Source of the DNA: Dacryopinax spathularia
Lineage: Eukaryota; Basidiomycota; Dacrymycetes; Dacrymycetales; Dacrymycetaceae
Length of the DNA stretch: 64,000 nucleotides
Reading direction: 5' to 3'
NCBI GenBank assembly: GCA_037974965.1
Contig: JBBPFI010000013.1
Span: 806,001-870,000, forward strand
Under the pieces are notes generated by a model, which was not told where the DNA came from, ran no database searches, and saw only the letters and a list, made by a program, of their open reading frames with translations. The stretch's first letter is position 1. The number at the start of each line of letters is the position of its first letter. This document shows, piece by piece, positions 31,481-42,626 of this stretch. The translations under genes were made by a program, and so were the position numbers.

Positions 31481-33533
31481 TCATCTTTTTCCTGTCTGTG
31501 TCCGAGAAGGTCGTCTCAGGCAATGCCCCCCAGCTAGGAAGTCGATGGAGCAGGGCTGCAGATGGCAAGGAGTCAGATCCGGACCGGTAAAGCGAAAACC
31601 ATGCGTACACCCAGGATCTCTAATCAAGTTTCGCATGTAGTACTCCCAAGACGATGCACTTCGGTGTCCTGCCTTGGCAATTTAAGCATCAGGACACAAA
31701 CCTCAATAAGCTTTTGGGAGTACTTACCCTCAGATGTAGCTCTGCTCCCAAGTTCCCAATGTTGAACGATGGCACAGTCTCCTGTAGGTAATCGACGACT
31801 GTCCAAGCCCAGTTAATCTCCTGACAGGGATGCTGATAACCTCCCTCATCTACAATTGGCTTGGGTCGCTTCGGGACGGAGGCGACATCGAGACCGTTGC
31901 TCGTAGTGGAGGCTCGATTATCCTTGCTATTAACCATGGGGGTTTCTCTTGCGGCCTCCTGAATACTGAACTGTTCCGTTGGAAGACGCGTCCCGGCATT
32001 AAGACAGGCGTAGATCCACGCAAAATGTACCACCGGCTTCTTTTGCCGCACGATACTCTGTCCGGTACTCTTGAGCAGTACTGAGCCTTCCGGAACGGCG
32101 ATTAAATCACAGTCAGAGGGGTCCCGGGTAACCCCACCGCCACAGCTCCGTTAGGAAGTCAGTCTGAGTGTCAAACTGTAGAAGAGTAGGAAAGCAGACC
32201 AGAATTTGGTTCTCGGCGGTCTCGTAGGCATCCCGAACGTCGCATTGCTGGAGGTAAATACAGAGGCTGCCTGTGCCGTCCTTGCTTCGGAAAATTTCCT
32301 CCCTCATACGTAAAAGAGAAGTGTAATTGTCAAAGCGTTTGTTTGAAGGCTGGAGTGTCGCACTGAACCCCAACCCCATTTCGGCCAATGTCATCTTGGA
32401 GTCCCGTGCACGTTTCGTCTGCTCCAAGTGGGTCGATGTATTACTCTCTGAAGCACCGCCGTTTTGTCCAATGACTGCAGGAGGAATGGAGAGAGGTGGA
32501 GGAACAACAGAGAGAGGAACTCGGGCCGTCTCCAAGGTCGATGTATGCGCATTGCTGGAACGCGATCTTGGTCAGGAAGGGTGCCGCAAATAGGAGCGTA
32601 ACTCACTTCGCTCTCTCCAAGACTTGATCTTCAGCTTTTTGCGGCCCTTCGCAATCCATCGAGGTGCTCTCTTCGTGTGAGATGCCTCCGGGTTGATTCG
32701 CGGATGCACTGCGATTCTTTTCAGTGCGAGGTGAAGTGGGAGCGGTTTCAGTAGCTATCGCAGGCTTTTGATCCGGCCATTCCGTCATCTCTCGGAGAAA
32801 CTCGATTTTGACCTCGGAAGGCTCCTCGAGTGCTGATATGTTGCTGGTAGGAAGGATGCAGGGAGAGGTTCCGACTGAGGTTGACGGAGTTTCTCCTCTT
32901 GATACACCGGCGTCTTCCGTCTGTTCCAGATCGTCCGCTCCGTGGAATGCGTCGATCTCTGAAGCACTGCTCTTCGACGTATTGGAGGGAATAGTAACGC
33001 AGAGGGAAGGGCAATCGGCAGCAAGAGATGGTGGCCGATCCAAGGCAGCTATATGCGCATTACTAGGCCAGGTAAGTAGCGATACCGCATGGGGGTGGAG
33101 TCGACCCAGCTTCATAGTACCCGTTCCCTGGCCATCAGCCTCCTTTCCTCCTGTCCATACCCCGCCCACTTTATATCCTTTCCAGTCGTCCGTCTCCCAA
33201 ACTAAACGCTTTAGGGTTAGGCATTTCTCTAGCCAATCCGGGTCGATCAGGAGCTTGGATTGGCCGTATTCGCGTTCCATCGTCTCCGCCAAAGGCGAGT
33301 ATTGCATCGCCAGAATGATGTCTGCATCTTCTAACCGAGGCTCCGAACACCCACCCCCGAGCTATGTACGCGTGAGGGTCTAGGTAATTGTCGCAGAGAG
33401 AAGAGATGCTTACGGCTATGCGCCTTCTTATCTCATAAGCGATCTCTTTAGTAGGACAAGCAATATTGTTCAAATGAAAGCGAAGAGGACGGCCGTCAAG
33501 TTGGAAAATCCTGCAGCTCGACACATCTGGCAT
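31481..33533 (-). CDS. Rap1-like BRCT-BRCT-Myb protein, copy E
   Basis: Exons on the minus strand: 33533-33414, 33361-32607, 32554-32200, about 32145-31728 and 31658-31481 (about 608 aa). BRCT1: IFQLDGRPLRFHLNNI, LGGGCSEPRLEDADIILAM, LLIDPDWLEKCLTLKRLVW, DDWKGYKV. A linker of about 300 residues follows. BRCT2: GSLCIYLQQCDVRDAY, then CGGGV, DCDLIAVPEG and HFAWIYACLNAGTRLP. A single degenerate Myb: INWAWTVVDYLQETVP with SASSWEYYMRNLIRDP. All junctions fit except that between exons 3 and 4: the BRCT2 halves are one base out of phase for any GT-AG pair I can find. Either an unusual splice site is used or this copy carries a frameshift. Convergent with the 29588 gene; divergent from the F-box gene. 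Confidence 0.72.
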
Positions 33534-34246
33534 GCTTGTGCTCCTGATGGTGGTGCAGAATACCAAACACGGGCAAGACGCGAGTCGCGGCGTTCGCGTT
33601 GAACCTGATTGACGCGTGACTCTTCGAACCAGCGGGAATCATCCCGAATTTCGAGCGCGTTTCCGACCTCCCACGATTGATAAGAATGAGGCCATCATTT
33701 TGGTTCGGTTACACAGCTTATCGCATGCAGAGATACTTTACTTTCAGCATCTCAGGTAACCTTTCGAGCCAAAAGTGGTAGTCGAGTCAGTGTGCTCGAA
33801 AACAGGCGGAGCCAGTTCCGGACGAGGACGTAACGGCTGATGATACAGAGGAATCGCCGCATAGAGGTATTCCGAACAACATTACGGCATGGCAAATGCC
33901 AGCAGAAGGACGATTTATGGAAGAGAGCGAGTGCTGCCTGAGCAAAAGCTCCCCCTCCACTTACTTGAATTTCCCGAAACTTCATCAGGGCCGGTTTTGT
34001 CCGAAGCGCACTAGTGGTCTCAACGGCGTCAACTATGTACATATAGTAATTGACAAGTGTTGGGACGGATCGCCTGCAACGTAGACCAATTTTGCCGAGA
34101 AAGGGTTATGGTGTTCCATTTTAAGCTTTCCTGGAAAGAGCTATGTACTTATTTTTACTTAATGAAAAATAAAACCCCTGAGACTTTGATTCCCTGAGAT
34201 GCTACGTGGATCCAACTAGTGCGCCCGTTCCGCCCTGCTTGCCAAC
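33534..34246. promoter_or_regulatory. Divergent promoter region between copy E and the F-box gene
   Basis: 713 nt with no supported coding frame, relatively A/T-rich near its right end. Promoters of both flanking genes are expected here. Confidence 0.45.
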
Positions 34247-35683
34247 ATGGCCACAAACCAGTAAGTTTCGCAGCTTTTTGACCCCGCTTACTGGCTGAAA
34301 TCGTGTATGACCAGAAAGATATCCTCCAACTTCGATAAGCTACCGCCAGAGCTCGTGGCCGAAATATTCGAATATGCGGTGCTCGCGTCAGAGAACTCCG
34401 TCCCAATTCTGCTGTGTCTTCAAAGCGTTTGCAGGCGCTTCCAGGAGATCACCATCTCGACCTCGGCGCTATGGACGCGACCATGCCTGCCTCTTCCGCT
34501 TACTACCCTCCAGCAATGGATGACCAGATCCAAACCTCATCTGTTAGATGTTTTCATTCACCCAGGACGGCAAACACATGATCAACTATCGACGCTCCTT
34601 CAGCACATGCGCGCCGTCCACCTCCTCTCTCGCACGCGAAGTCTACGCGTCACAAGATGTGCTCATTTTCTGATCCCCGACATCCTCTGCGTTCCGTGGC
34701 CAACTCTGCGCTCGCTGGACATAGAATTTTGTGCCTTTGAGGACGACTATGACTGCCCTTCTCCACCCTTTGATGAGGAATGGGCTGTCGACCTCCTCGC
34801 AGGGCATGGGGAGAGCCTGCGGGAGCTGAAGCTGAAGGAAGTACCCTTCGACTGGACCAGACTGGCCCTGCGCGATCTGCGCGTGCTGGAACTCTCGCTT
34901 CCGACCGCGACCTGGGCAATGGAATTACCAACGATTCCCCAGTTCCTCGACACACTGGCGAAATTGGCGGAGCTGAAGGAATTGGTGCTCGATAACTTCA
35001 AATTCCACGAAGTGGTCAACGGCATCTATGTGCCCTTCAATGTCAAGCGGGAGATCGTCAACCTGCCAAAACTCAGGCGAGTAACTTTGAGCGGGCCGAC
35101 GCTCCACCATCTCCGGCTGTTCCTGCCGTTCCTCAAGCCGGGAAAGAGCATCGAGCTTTCGATCAGTGTCGGGTTCACGCACCTAGCGTCCGATATACAT
35201 ATCCCCATCGCCCCGGCATTTTTCAGCTCGGTGCGGGCGGTTACCTTCACCGGGATAGGCGACGTAGAGGATCCCGACACAGCCTTTCAGCTCGCCAAGG
35301 TGGAAGAAGACTTCTTCGTCATAACCGAGGAAGACGTTCTTCGCGCACTCCGGCAAATGCCAGCGCTTGAGAGGTTGGAAATCGTGGCGCTCAGGCTGGA
35401 AGACGCCTTCTTTCGGCATCTTACGTTGCGAGTCGGGATGGAGGAAGCATGGATATCCAAACTGGACAGGCTGGTCCTGAAGGCATGCAATGGATTCTCC
35501 AGGGAGGGGCTGGAGAGGATGGTCAGGAGTCGATGGGATCGGGGCGACGAAGGACGCGGACGACTAAGATCTGTGACGGTTGACAACTGTGTGGACTTCG
35601 AGCACGAGCCTTTGGATGGAATGGATAGAGAATGCGGAGAAGTAGAGACCCAGGATGGAGTCACTGCTCCGCTTGATCAGTAA
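34247..35683 (+). CDS. F-box protein
   Basis: F-box proteins select substrates for SCF ubiquitin ligases. The F-box is at the N-terminus (about residues 10-55): LPPELVAEIFEYAVLASENS, then LLCLQSVCRRFQEI and ALWTRPCL. The rest (about 400 residues) has leucine-rich-repeat-like strands and helices (LRSLDIEFCAFEDDYD, LRELKLKEVPFDW, LRVLELSLP, LKELVLDNFKF), as in many basidiomycete F-box proteins. I propose two exons, 34247-34260 and 34315-35683 (460 aa), because ATGGCCACAAACCA is followed by a consensus GTAAGT donor and a CCAG acceptor that join in frame. A single-exon start at 34307 (458 aa) is the alternative. Such genes are often multicopy in mushrooms; no other copy lies here. Confidence 0.85.
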
Positions 35684-35850
35684 AAACGGTTTAGTTACAT
35701 TGCACATCATTATTTGTAGTACAAATGATATCACATCGTTCTATGGGATGGCACAGGGGTGGAGATAGCTACATGAGTGAAGTCGATGTGTTTCGGACGT
35801 GATGTGATGCAAAGCAGGAAGAAATATTAGTGGGAGTTTACGATAAGAAG

Positions 35851-38440
35851 TTAGGGGGTTCCAGCCTCGACGTCCTTCTGCGCATGAGCAGCCTTCTTCG
35901 CTTCCTTCTTCCGCTTGCGCTCTTCCATAAACCTATGTCCAGCCGCCTTCAGCTCGGCATCGTCATCCCTTCTCAGGGAATGATGCTGGATGAGCGTGAA
36001 GGAGACCACGGCCATGCAGAGCGCACAGCCGAGGAGCATGAAGAATACGGTCCGGAAGCCACCTTGGTACGCGTCGATGATCCGGTTACGCGTGTCATCG
36101 TTGATGTTGGTGATCGTGTGGATGCTGGGCGGGTCGTTCAGGATCTGCGTGATGAGAGCGTCGCTGAGGCCGATATTCGTAACCGATTGGTTGATGATGG
36201 CTGAGCCGATGGCGAGGAAGATAGTTCCAGATAGGAGACGTGTGAAGTTGCGGAAACCGGTCGCAACGGAAACCTCATGACGGGGTACAGCCTAGAGATC
36301 TGCGTCAGATACGGCGCTGGCATTCGAAGAGGCACTACGTACGGCTTGTAATGCGGACAGCGTGGTCTGGAAGATGCAGCCAGCCGAAATACCAGCCAGA
36401 GCCCTGTTCCCAATCAGCATGCAACGACTTCAGGAATAGATGGTCCACGCACTCGAAGCCAAGAACACGAGAGATAGGTGTGTTCCTGTTGAGGGTGGTA
36501 AACAGACCCATGGCAAGGCATTGTGCGGAAACGCCTATCCAGATCTGCGGCCGGTACTTGCCCCATTTGGAGATAACTGGGCCGTGCATCAGCTAGATGG
36601 ATTGTGCAAGCGAGGGACACGACTTACTTTGTGCGCAGGTCAACACCGTCGGCGCGATGACCAGGATGTAGGGGAGGAGCATGATACCGCTCCGCAGCGA
36701 AGAAAGGCCATAGACGACTTGGTACCATTGCGGGATGTAGAAGAGTAGGCAGTATTGGATGCCACCCCTAGAAATCTGTCAGGCTCAACGCTCTAGACCT
36801 GTGTGTTAGGCTACGCACATGCAGGTCGTTTGGATGACCACTCCGATTACGGTACGGTACTTGAAGATACTAACTACAGATCGAGTCAGCAGGAGGCCGA
36901 CTCGTTGACGAGAAACAGCGTACTGGGTAAGATTGGGATCCTCGGAACGAACGCCTCGAACGTCATGAACGCGCAGAAAATGGTCACACCAAGCACCATG
37001 GTGACGATAACCGGCGCAGACTTCCAAGGATAGACGACACCGCCCCAGTTCAGGCCGAGCTGGTTTTCGGGTCAGCCCCATGCTTTGCGTCAGACTGCTA
37101 CTACGCACCAGGAGGAGGATGCAGCTAGCCAGGATGAGCACGCAGCCCACACCGTCAATCTGGAGCAGCTTGTCTGATGACGCTGCGTCAGATGGTGCTT
37201 TCGGCTCTCGGGGAGGGTAACGCACCTTTGACATGTCCCTTCACATGCTTCAGCGGCAAGATCCTCCAAACCATGACAATCGCAAAGGCCGACATGATCA
37301 CACACAGCCAGAAGATCCATCTTCCCTCAAGATCAGCCTCATCTCCTGGTAACGTTAGGGGAGAAAGGGGAAGAGGGCGTACCGCCAGTTGACCTGCGCG
37401 AGCTCGCCGCCAAGTAAGGGACCGACGCCGGAGCTCGCGGCGGCTACGATCTCGAAGATGCCTTGGAATTTACCACGGTCGCGGAGGGAGACGACGTCGG
37501 ATATTATGATCAGGGCTAGATTCTGGAGTCTTGTGAGCCGTATGCGCATCAGTATATACGGTCGAGACTTACGATCAAGCAGCCACCTCCGATTCCTGCG
37601 AACTGGACGAAACGTCAGTGCCAGCCTGTAGTGTGGGTACTCGAAGAAGACGTACAGCACGGAAAACGATCATCTGCGTCGTCGTCTGGGCGACTGCACA
37701 CGCGACCGAGAACAGCCAGAACTCGCCGAGACAAAACATGAGGACGACCTTCCGACCGAAGATATCCGAGAAGCGTGATGAGAGGGGCGTGACGGCCGTC
37801 GACACGAGAAGGTAGGCGGTGATAATCCATGCCTGAGCTGGCCCGCTGTTCAGGGAAGCGGAGATGATGGGGAGGGAGGTGGCCATCATCGTCTACTGAC
37901 GAGGTAAGTTTATGACCTGAGGCGGGAGTGGGAGATACATACCTGCTCGAGGAAGGAGCATGTCAATGCTACGCCCAAACCCAGGAAGACGAGGATGACC
38001 TGCTTCGTCGGGAGGAAGTTGGACTGGTCTTGGAGGACGACAGTCTGCTCCTTCTCCTTGCTCGGAGAGACCTGGTTGGACGCGGGAGCGATGGGACTCT
38101 CAAGCGGAGGCTTGACGACCTTCATGCTGCTCGCCCGCTCGCGTAGAGGTGGTTGGTCCGCCAACTTGCCTTTCTCTCCGCTCTTGAGTGCGGAGAGCTT
38201 GTCGCCTGCCGTTTCTTGTTGCGGGACAGCGGGAGCTGCATGCTCAGGACCGACCTCGGCGTCGGCTGGAACGCCAGCTTCGATGTCGACTTCTCCCTGG
38301 GGAGCACGGACGTCGAACGGCTCCGGGCCATGGATCTCGACGTCATGCAGGGTCGGGGAGATCTGCGGAGAGATAGGGGAGGTCATCTCGAGGCTCTCGG
38401 GCGAGGAGCCGTCCTTGTTGATCGCGATGTGAAGCGGCAT
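35851..38440 (-). CDS. MFS transporter, DHA2-like (drug:H+ antiporter type)
   Basis: Many short exons on the minus strand. Those resolved are 38440-37943, 37892-37656, 37602-37573, 37522-37383, 37320-37226, 37173-37109, 37059-36924, 36873-36819 and 36767-36628; boundaries between 36600 and 36290 are not fully resolved. The final exon ends at the stop at 35851. An acidic, Pro-rich cytoplasmic N-terminus of about 140 residues precedes the first membrane helix (VILVFLGLGVALTCSFLEQ). Motif-A-like sequence FSDIFGRKVVLMFCLGEFWL lies between helices 2 and 3; then FAGIGGGCLI, GVGPLLGGELAQVNWR (family motif C region) and WIFWLCVIMSAFAIVMVW. The tail is basic (RFMEERKRKKEAKKAA). A plasma-membrane or vacuolar exporter is expected; substrate unknown. 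Confidence 0.88.
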
Positions 38441-40260
38441 GATGATCGTAGCAGAGATGAGAGTGGGTAAGGGGATTAGGAAGGGGATATGGGGGAGCGG
38501 AACGGGGAGGAGAGGAGGGAGAGGGGGAAAGGTGAAGAGAGGGGGCCAGCAAGAGGACTAGAATTGCAGGTATCCGCGACCGCTGCGGGGTACTAAGTAG
38601 TCCGCTCGTACATTTCGAAGCGCACCTCGGCTTCCTCGCGGCTGGGAATATGGCTGAAGTTCGAGCGGCTCCAGAAGTATCGGAGCCTCGGAGCTGACAG
38701 CCATATCTGTGCATGCACGGGGCCGCACCCCGTGGAGTGTGCGATGTCGGGCCGAGGCCGTGCATCTTCCAGCCCAGTTCCAGGCTGCCCGCCTTCGTTC
38801 ACCAGCAGTCAGCAGTAGTAGTGACAGCAGCACCGGGCCATGTCATAGGCTGAAATCCCTTGGGTCTTCGTTGGGTCTGCATCTTGCCATCGGCGTGGGC
38901 CCAGAAGCGCTGGCCCAGCCCCGGAGCAGTCCAGCCCGGAGCTGTCGTACGCCGGCCGCTCATAGGTTCATACGTTTCGTTCGGAGGTGGAGGGATATTC
39001 CGAGGCTAGCCAGTCCCAAAAGTCGCCAGACAGCAGAATGGCCCAAAGACAGTCCGAAGCACCGAAAAAATGTGGTCTCGCCCGATGCCGAATCGGCGCG
39101 TGGGAGGAAGCTTATCAAAGTGCACAGCCACGCGGTGGGCGGTCGGAAACTTCTTCCCTGACGTATGACGCGCGGAGAAATTACTGCTTGTAACGAAAGC
39201 CATCCCTTGCCCAACTTCGCCTCGCTTGCGCAAGCCAGCTCAACTCGCTTGTGGGGAAGTCGGCGCCTCGTACGTCAACGCTGGCTGGCAAGCAGAATAT
39301 ACATCATACCTGTCAAGCAAACCCCGCATAGCAGAGCGGAGCAGAAGCTCGCGCAAAAATATCATCGAACGCCTTCAAATATTCTGTGGTCGGTCAGGAG
39401 CACGCGCCCGGGGGCAAGAGGGTCTCGCCAATCGCCGGTTCTTATCATCCCATCCATCACACTACCGCTCGGCAGCGCGATCGGGGACGGAATCCTGCAG
39501 GCCTCGGAACCTCTCAGTGGCTCAGAATGTCGAAAATCCATTATGAGCGCTAAGGTCGCTATTGTCAGCGGGCGCCCGGACGATGATGATAATATAAATC
39601 ATGACAATGCCATTGTATATACTTACGTTGTAGAATCCAAGCCTTGCATCGGACACGCCTCACATCCGTTATTCGCCCGATGTCCCTCGCATGGCACCCT
39701 GGCGTTAACCAGCGTGCACTGTCAAACCCCTTTGAGCGCGGTCCCGCGCCCAGTCTGCATAAGTTAATTTGCTCAAATGAATTCTGGATAGCCGTGTGGT
39801 CTAATGCTCTTCGCTTTCCGATAGCGAGGAGAGGAAGGGAAGAGGGCCAGAACGCACAAGGCGGGAAGGAAGGAAGGCTGTGCGGTCGGCCGACGGAGAC
39901 TCCGGAGGCTCGGCCCGAGTGCGGTCGCCGCGTCTTCTTGGCTTCGGCAGGGTCCGACGTGTTGACGGGCACGAGACTTCGTGGCCATCGTCTTGATCAC
40001 TACCATCCATCCTACTACATATATTGCCTTACATGGACTGCAGACGCAGTCACAGTTTCCACTTCAGGAGCAGCGCCCAGGTTTTAGCGCTGACACGGAG
40101 AAAGGGCGTGAGCACAAATGCCGCATTCTCGGTCTGGCCGTCCCGCTGAGGCAGCTACATGCCCGGTTCTTCGAATTGCGATCCATTCGTACGTAGTCGA
40201 ACTTCCCACCGAAGCTCTTACAATCATTCCACTTGGACTATGAGAACAACAGGGGAGAGG
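38441..40260. other. Long intergenic region, no supported gene
   Basis: About 1.8 kb upstream of the MFS gene and downstream of copy F. Open frames such as 39165-39767 (200 codons) lack domains and any sibling. The MFS promoter should lie near 38441-38800. I see no repeat or relic that can be named. Confidence 0.5.
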
Positions 40261-42199
40261 TTAGAAGTTCGTCTTGAGCCTCTTCACTCTGGGGTACAAC
40301 ACATTATCATCGGCAGAGCTTCTTGCATCATACGACGTGGCCTGTCGTTTTCTCTCGGCCTCTGGAGTGGAATAGACAGCCTGTCCACCATTCTGATTCC
40401 GCGCTCCATCGAAATGTGCACCTGGTCGTGAGATCGGTGCAGTGTTCCAACGGTTGGATTCCGTCCTGCTCGAAGGTGAAGGGGACGCTGACGTTGCTCC
40501 TTTTGAGGTGTGTATCAGCACCATTTCTGCATCCTTTCGTTCTAGCTCACTCTTAAAGGACTCTTTCCTCGACATCAGAAACCTGTTCCAGGCGGCCTCG
40601 GAGCGATATGGCGCCTGCCTCGCGGAAATCAGCGACAATACGGGAACATTGTACTACCACTTACGCCCTCATGAAGCAGAGCCGCTAAACTGCCGAAATT
40701 CCTCTTCCTGCCACAATCCTCCATCCACCGCGCCATCTGAAGCGCCCATCGCAGGTCTTCCTCTCGATAGGCATATCCATTGTGATTCTTCGCCCGACCA
40801 AGATTGGTTGACGGAGGTGGAGGGGGCGGTGGGGCGCCGCTGCTGAGCTCACTATCCGGAGCTTCCATAGTTATGCATCGACTGGTTCTTCTTCAGAGCC
40901 GGGCAGACTGATCTTTCGGATGTGAAATGATTTAGGAATATTCTTTCGGCTGCGCGATTGGAGTTCAGCGATAATCGCCTCGGAGTTCCGATGGTAGTAC
41001 GCAGTCCAGGAAGCGGGACTGTGCGTCCGAGACTGTGAGCTTCGTCAATAACACAACCCCGGTTGCCGACTGAACATCTTACTTTATCCGCAACTTCTTT
41101 GAGAGCTGTGCTACGATCAAGCTTCGGATTCTGCTTCAACCTCCAGACAATGTAATCGATCAGGTAGGCTTTTTCTTTCTCGTTAAATCGAGCACCCGGT
41201 CCGTTGTGGGAGAGATCCACTAGTGCTGGAGGATCTGGTTCGCCGGTTTGCAGTGGACGATGCACTGTGATTGCAGGAAGCTCGTTTTTCATATGCTGAT
41301 ATCGGTCGATCGGCAACATTCGCTCAGCCACGATGGAGTCGTACACCCATTGAGGTCGGAGACACTGCCTCCCCTGCTTGGACGCCACTTCCAAGATATG
41401 CCGTGTGGTTTCGTCCACAATGATGTACTCGCATTCCCTCCAAGGCGAAGTTTTGCCACCATTCCCCTGGTCATGTGTAAAGTAGGGCTAAAACGCGAGC
41501 GACAACCGCGTACCTCGATCATCCTTATTACATGTTGACGTTCGGATAGCTCATCAGAAATGTGCAGCTTCACCGGCGCTCCCCCCATTTCATGCACAAA
41601 GATGTCTTTGTGCCCGTCTCTGCCGGACGCCGAATCTGCGTCGTTTTGGGAGACTGTATGGCTGGCATCGGCATGTCCAGAGGCAGAAGTCAAGGCAAGA
41701 GGACGCGTCCCGCTTTGATCAGAGGTTCTTAGTAATGTGAGCACCACTTTTGATGGACTGCCGGCCGAGGTGCTCTCGCTCACCGGATGGGAGACCCAAG
41801 GTGCTGCGCCCCAGTCTCAGGTGCATTGTCGATACGATATCCTCCCCAATTATCCTGCTTCCAGAGTAAACGTTTGGACTCCAAACAGTCTTTGAGCCAA
41901 TCCGGGTCGAGGATGATCTTCGTTCCAGCATACATCCGCTCCAGTTTGGAAGCGGCGGGAGAGTCTCTCATGACCAGGATCACATCCGCCTTTTCTACGG
42001 ATGGTCTCGCAATGCCTCCCCCGTCCTGTTGTTCGACACAGTAAGTATATGCACGCATATACGCGGTCCCTGCCAGTCGTACCGAGACACTGACTCTTGC
42101 TTGATAGCGCACATGTTTGGGTACCGTCTCGTCGTCGCCAAGGAAGATGGACAGAGGGCGACCGTTCCGGACAAAGAGACTTTCAGTCCCATCGAACAT
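40261..42199 (-). CDS. Rap1-like BRCT-BRCT-Myb-Myb protein, copy F
   Basis: Seven exons on the minus strand: 42199-42095, 42025-41836, 41803-41514, 41466-41083, 41032-40909, 40861-40665 and 40614-40261 (547 aa). BRCT1: LFVRNGRPLSIFLGD, DGGGIARPSVEKADVILVM, IILDPDWLKDCLESKRLLW, DNWGGY. BRCT2: FVHEMGGAPVKLHISDE, GNGGKTS, CEYIIVDE, RPQWVYDSIVAERMLP. Myb 1: FNEKEKAYLIDYIVWRLKQ with RTHSPASWTAYYHRN. Myb 2: YREEDLRWALQMARWME with APYRSEAAWNRFLMSRKES. The intron after BRCT1 (41835-41804) is only 32 nt but is the one that keeps frame. The tail is basic (YPRVKRLKTNF), compatible with a nuclear signal. Copy G lies 427 nt upstream on the same strand. Confidence 0.82.
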
Positions 42200-42626
42200 G
42201 ATAGATAGGCTCGGTAACGTCAAGCAGATGACCTTTATCTGCTGCTTAGCTTGGATAGAAGAGGCGTGGTGAAGGAGAGACATGGTGAAAACGCGTATGT
42301 ATATGCACAGCCCAAACGCACGTGATTCAAGACCGGGTCAATGCGACTCGCCCTGAGGCCCGAATGTGTTATCCTCTGAACCTGCCTAAATATGGACAAA
42401 CCGGAAATGAAGAATGACCAACCCCTCCTCTGCAATAGTCGCTACGCAGCGGCGAACCCGCAGTCTGCATGTCTCCGGCGTGGAAGGTTTCGCTAATTGT
42501 CATCATAAATATAATGTCCGGTCGACTGATACGTCTTGTCGAGGTAGAAGTCTTTTTCGTCTTGCAGGGAAACCATCAACCACACGAGTTTCGAAGGCTT
42601 CGCTCTCCACTTCGAAGATTGCTGAC
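42200..42626 (-). other. Intergenic between copies G and F
   Basis: 427 nt between the stop of copy G and the start of copy F, same strand. No gene seen; promoter of F expected. Confidence 0.5.

Noticed and set aside
39165-39767. 200-codon plus-strand frame between copy F and the MFS gene
   Set aside because: No motif, no supporting exons, random-looking composition.
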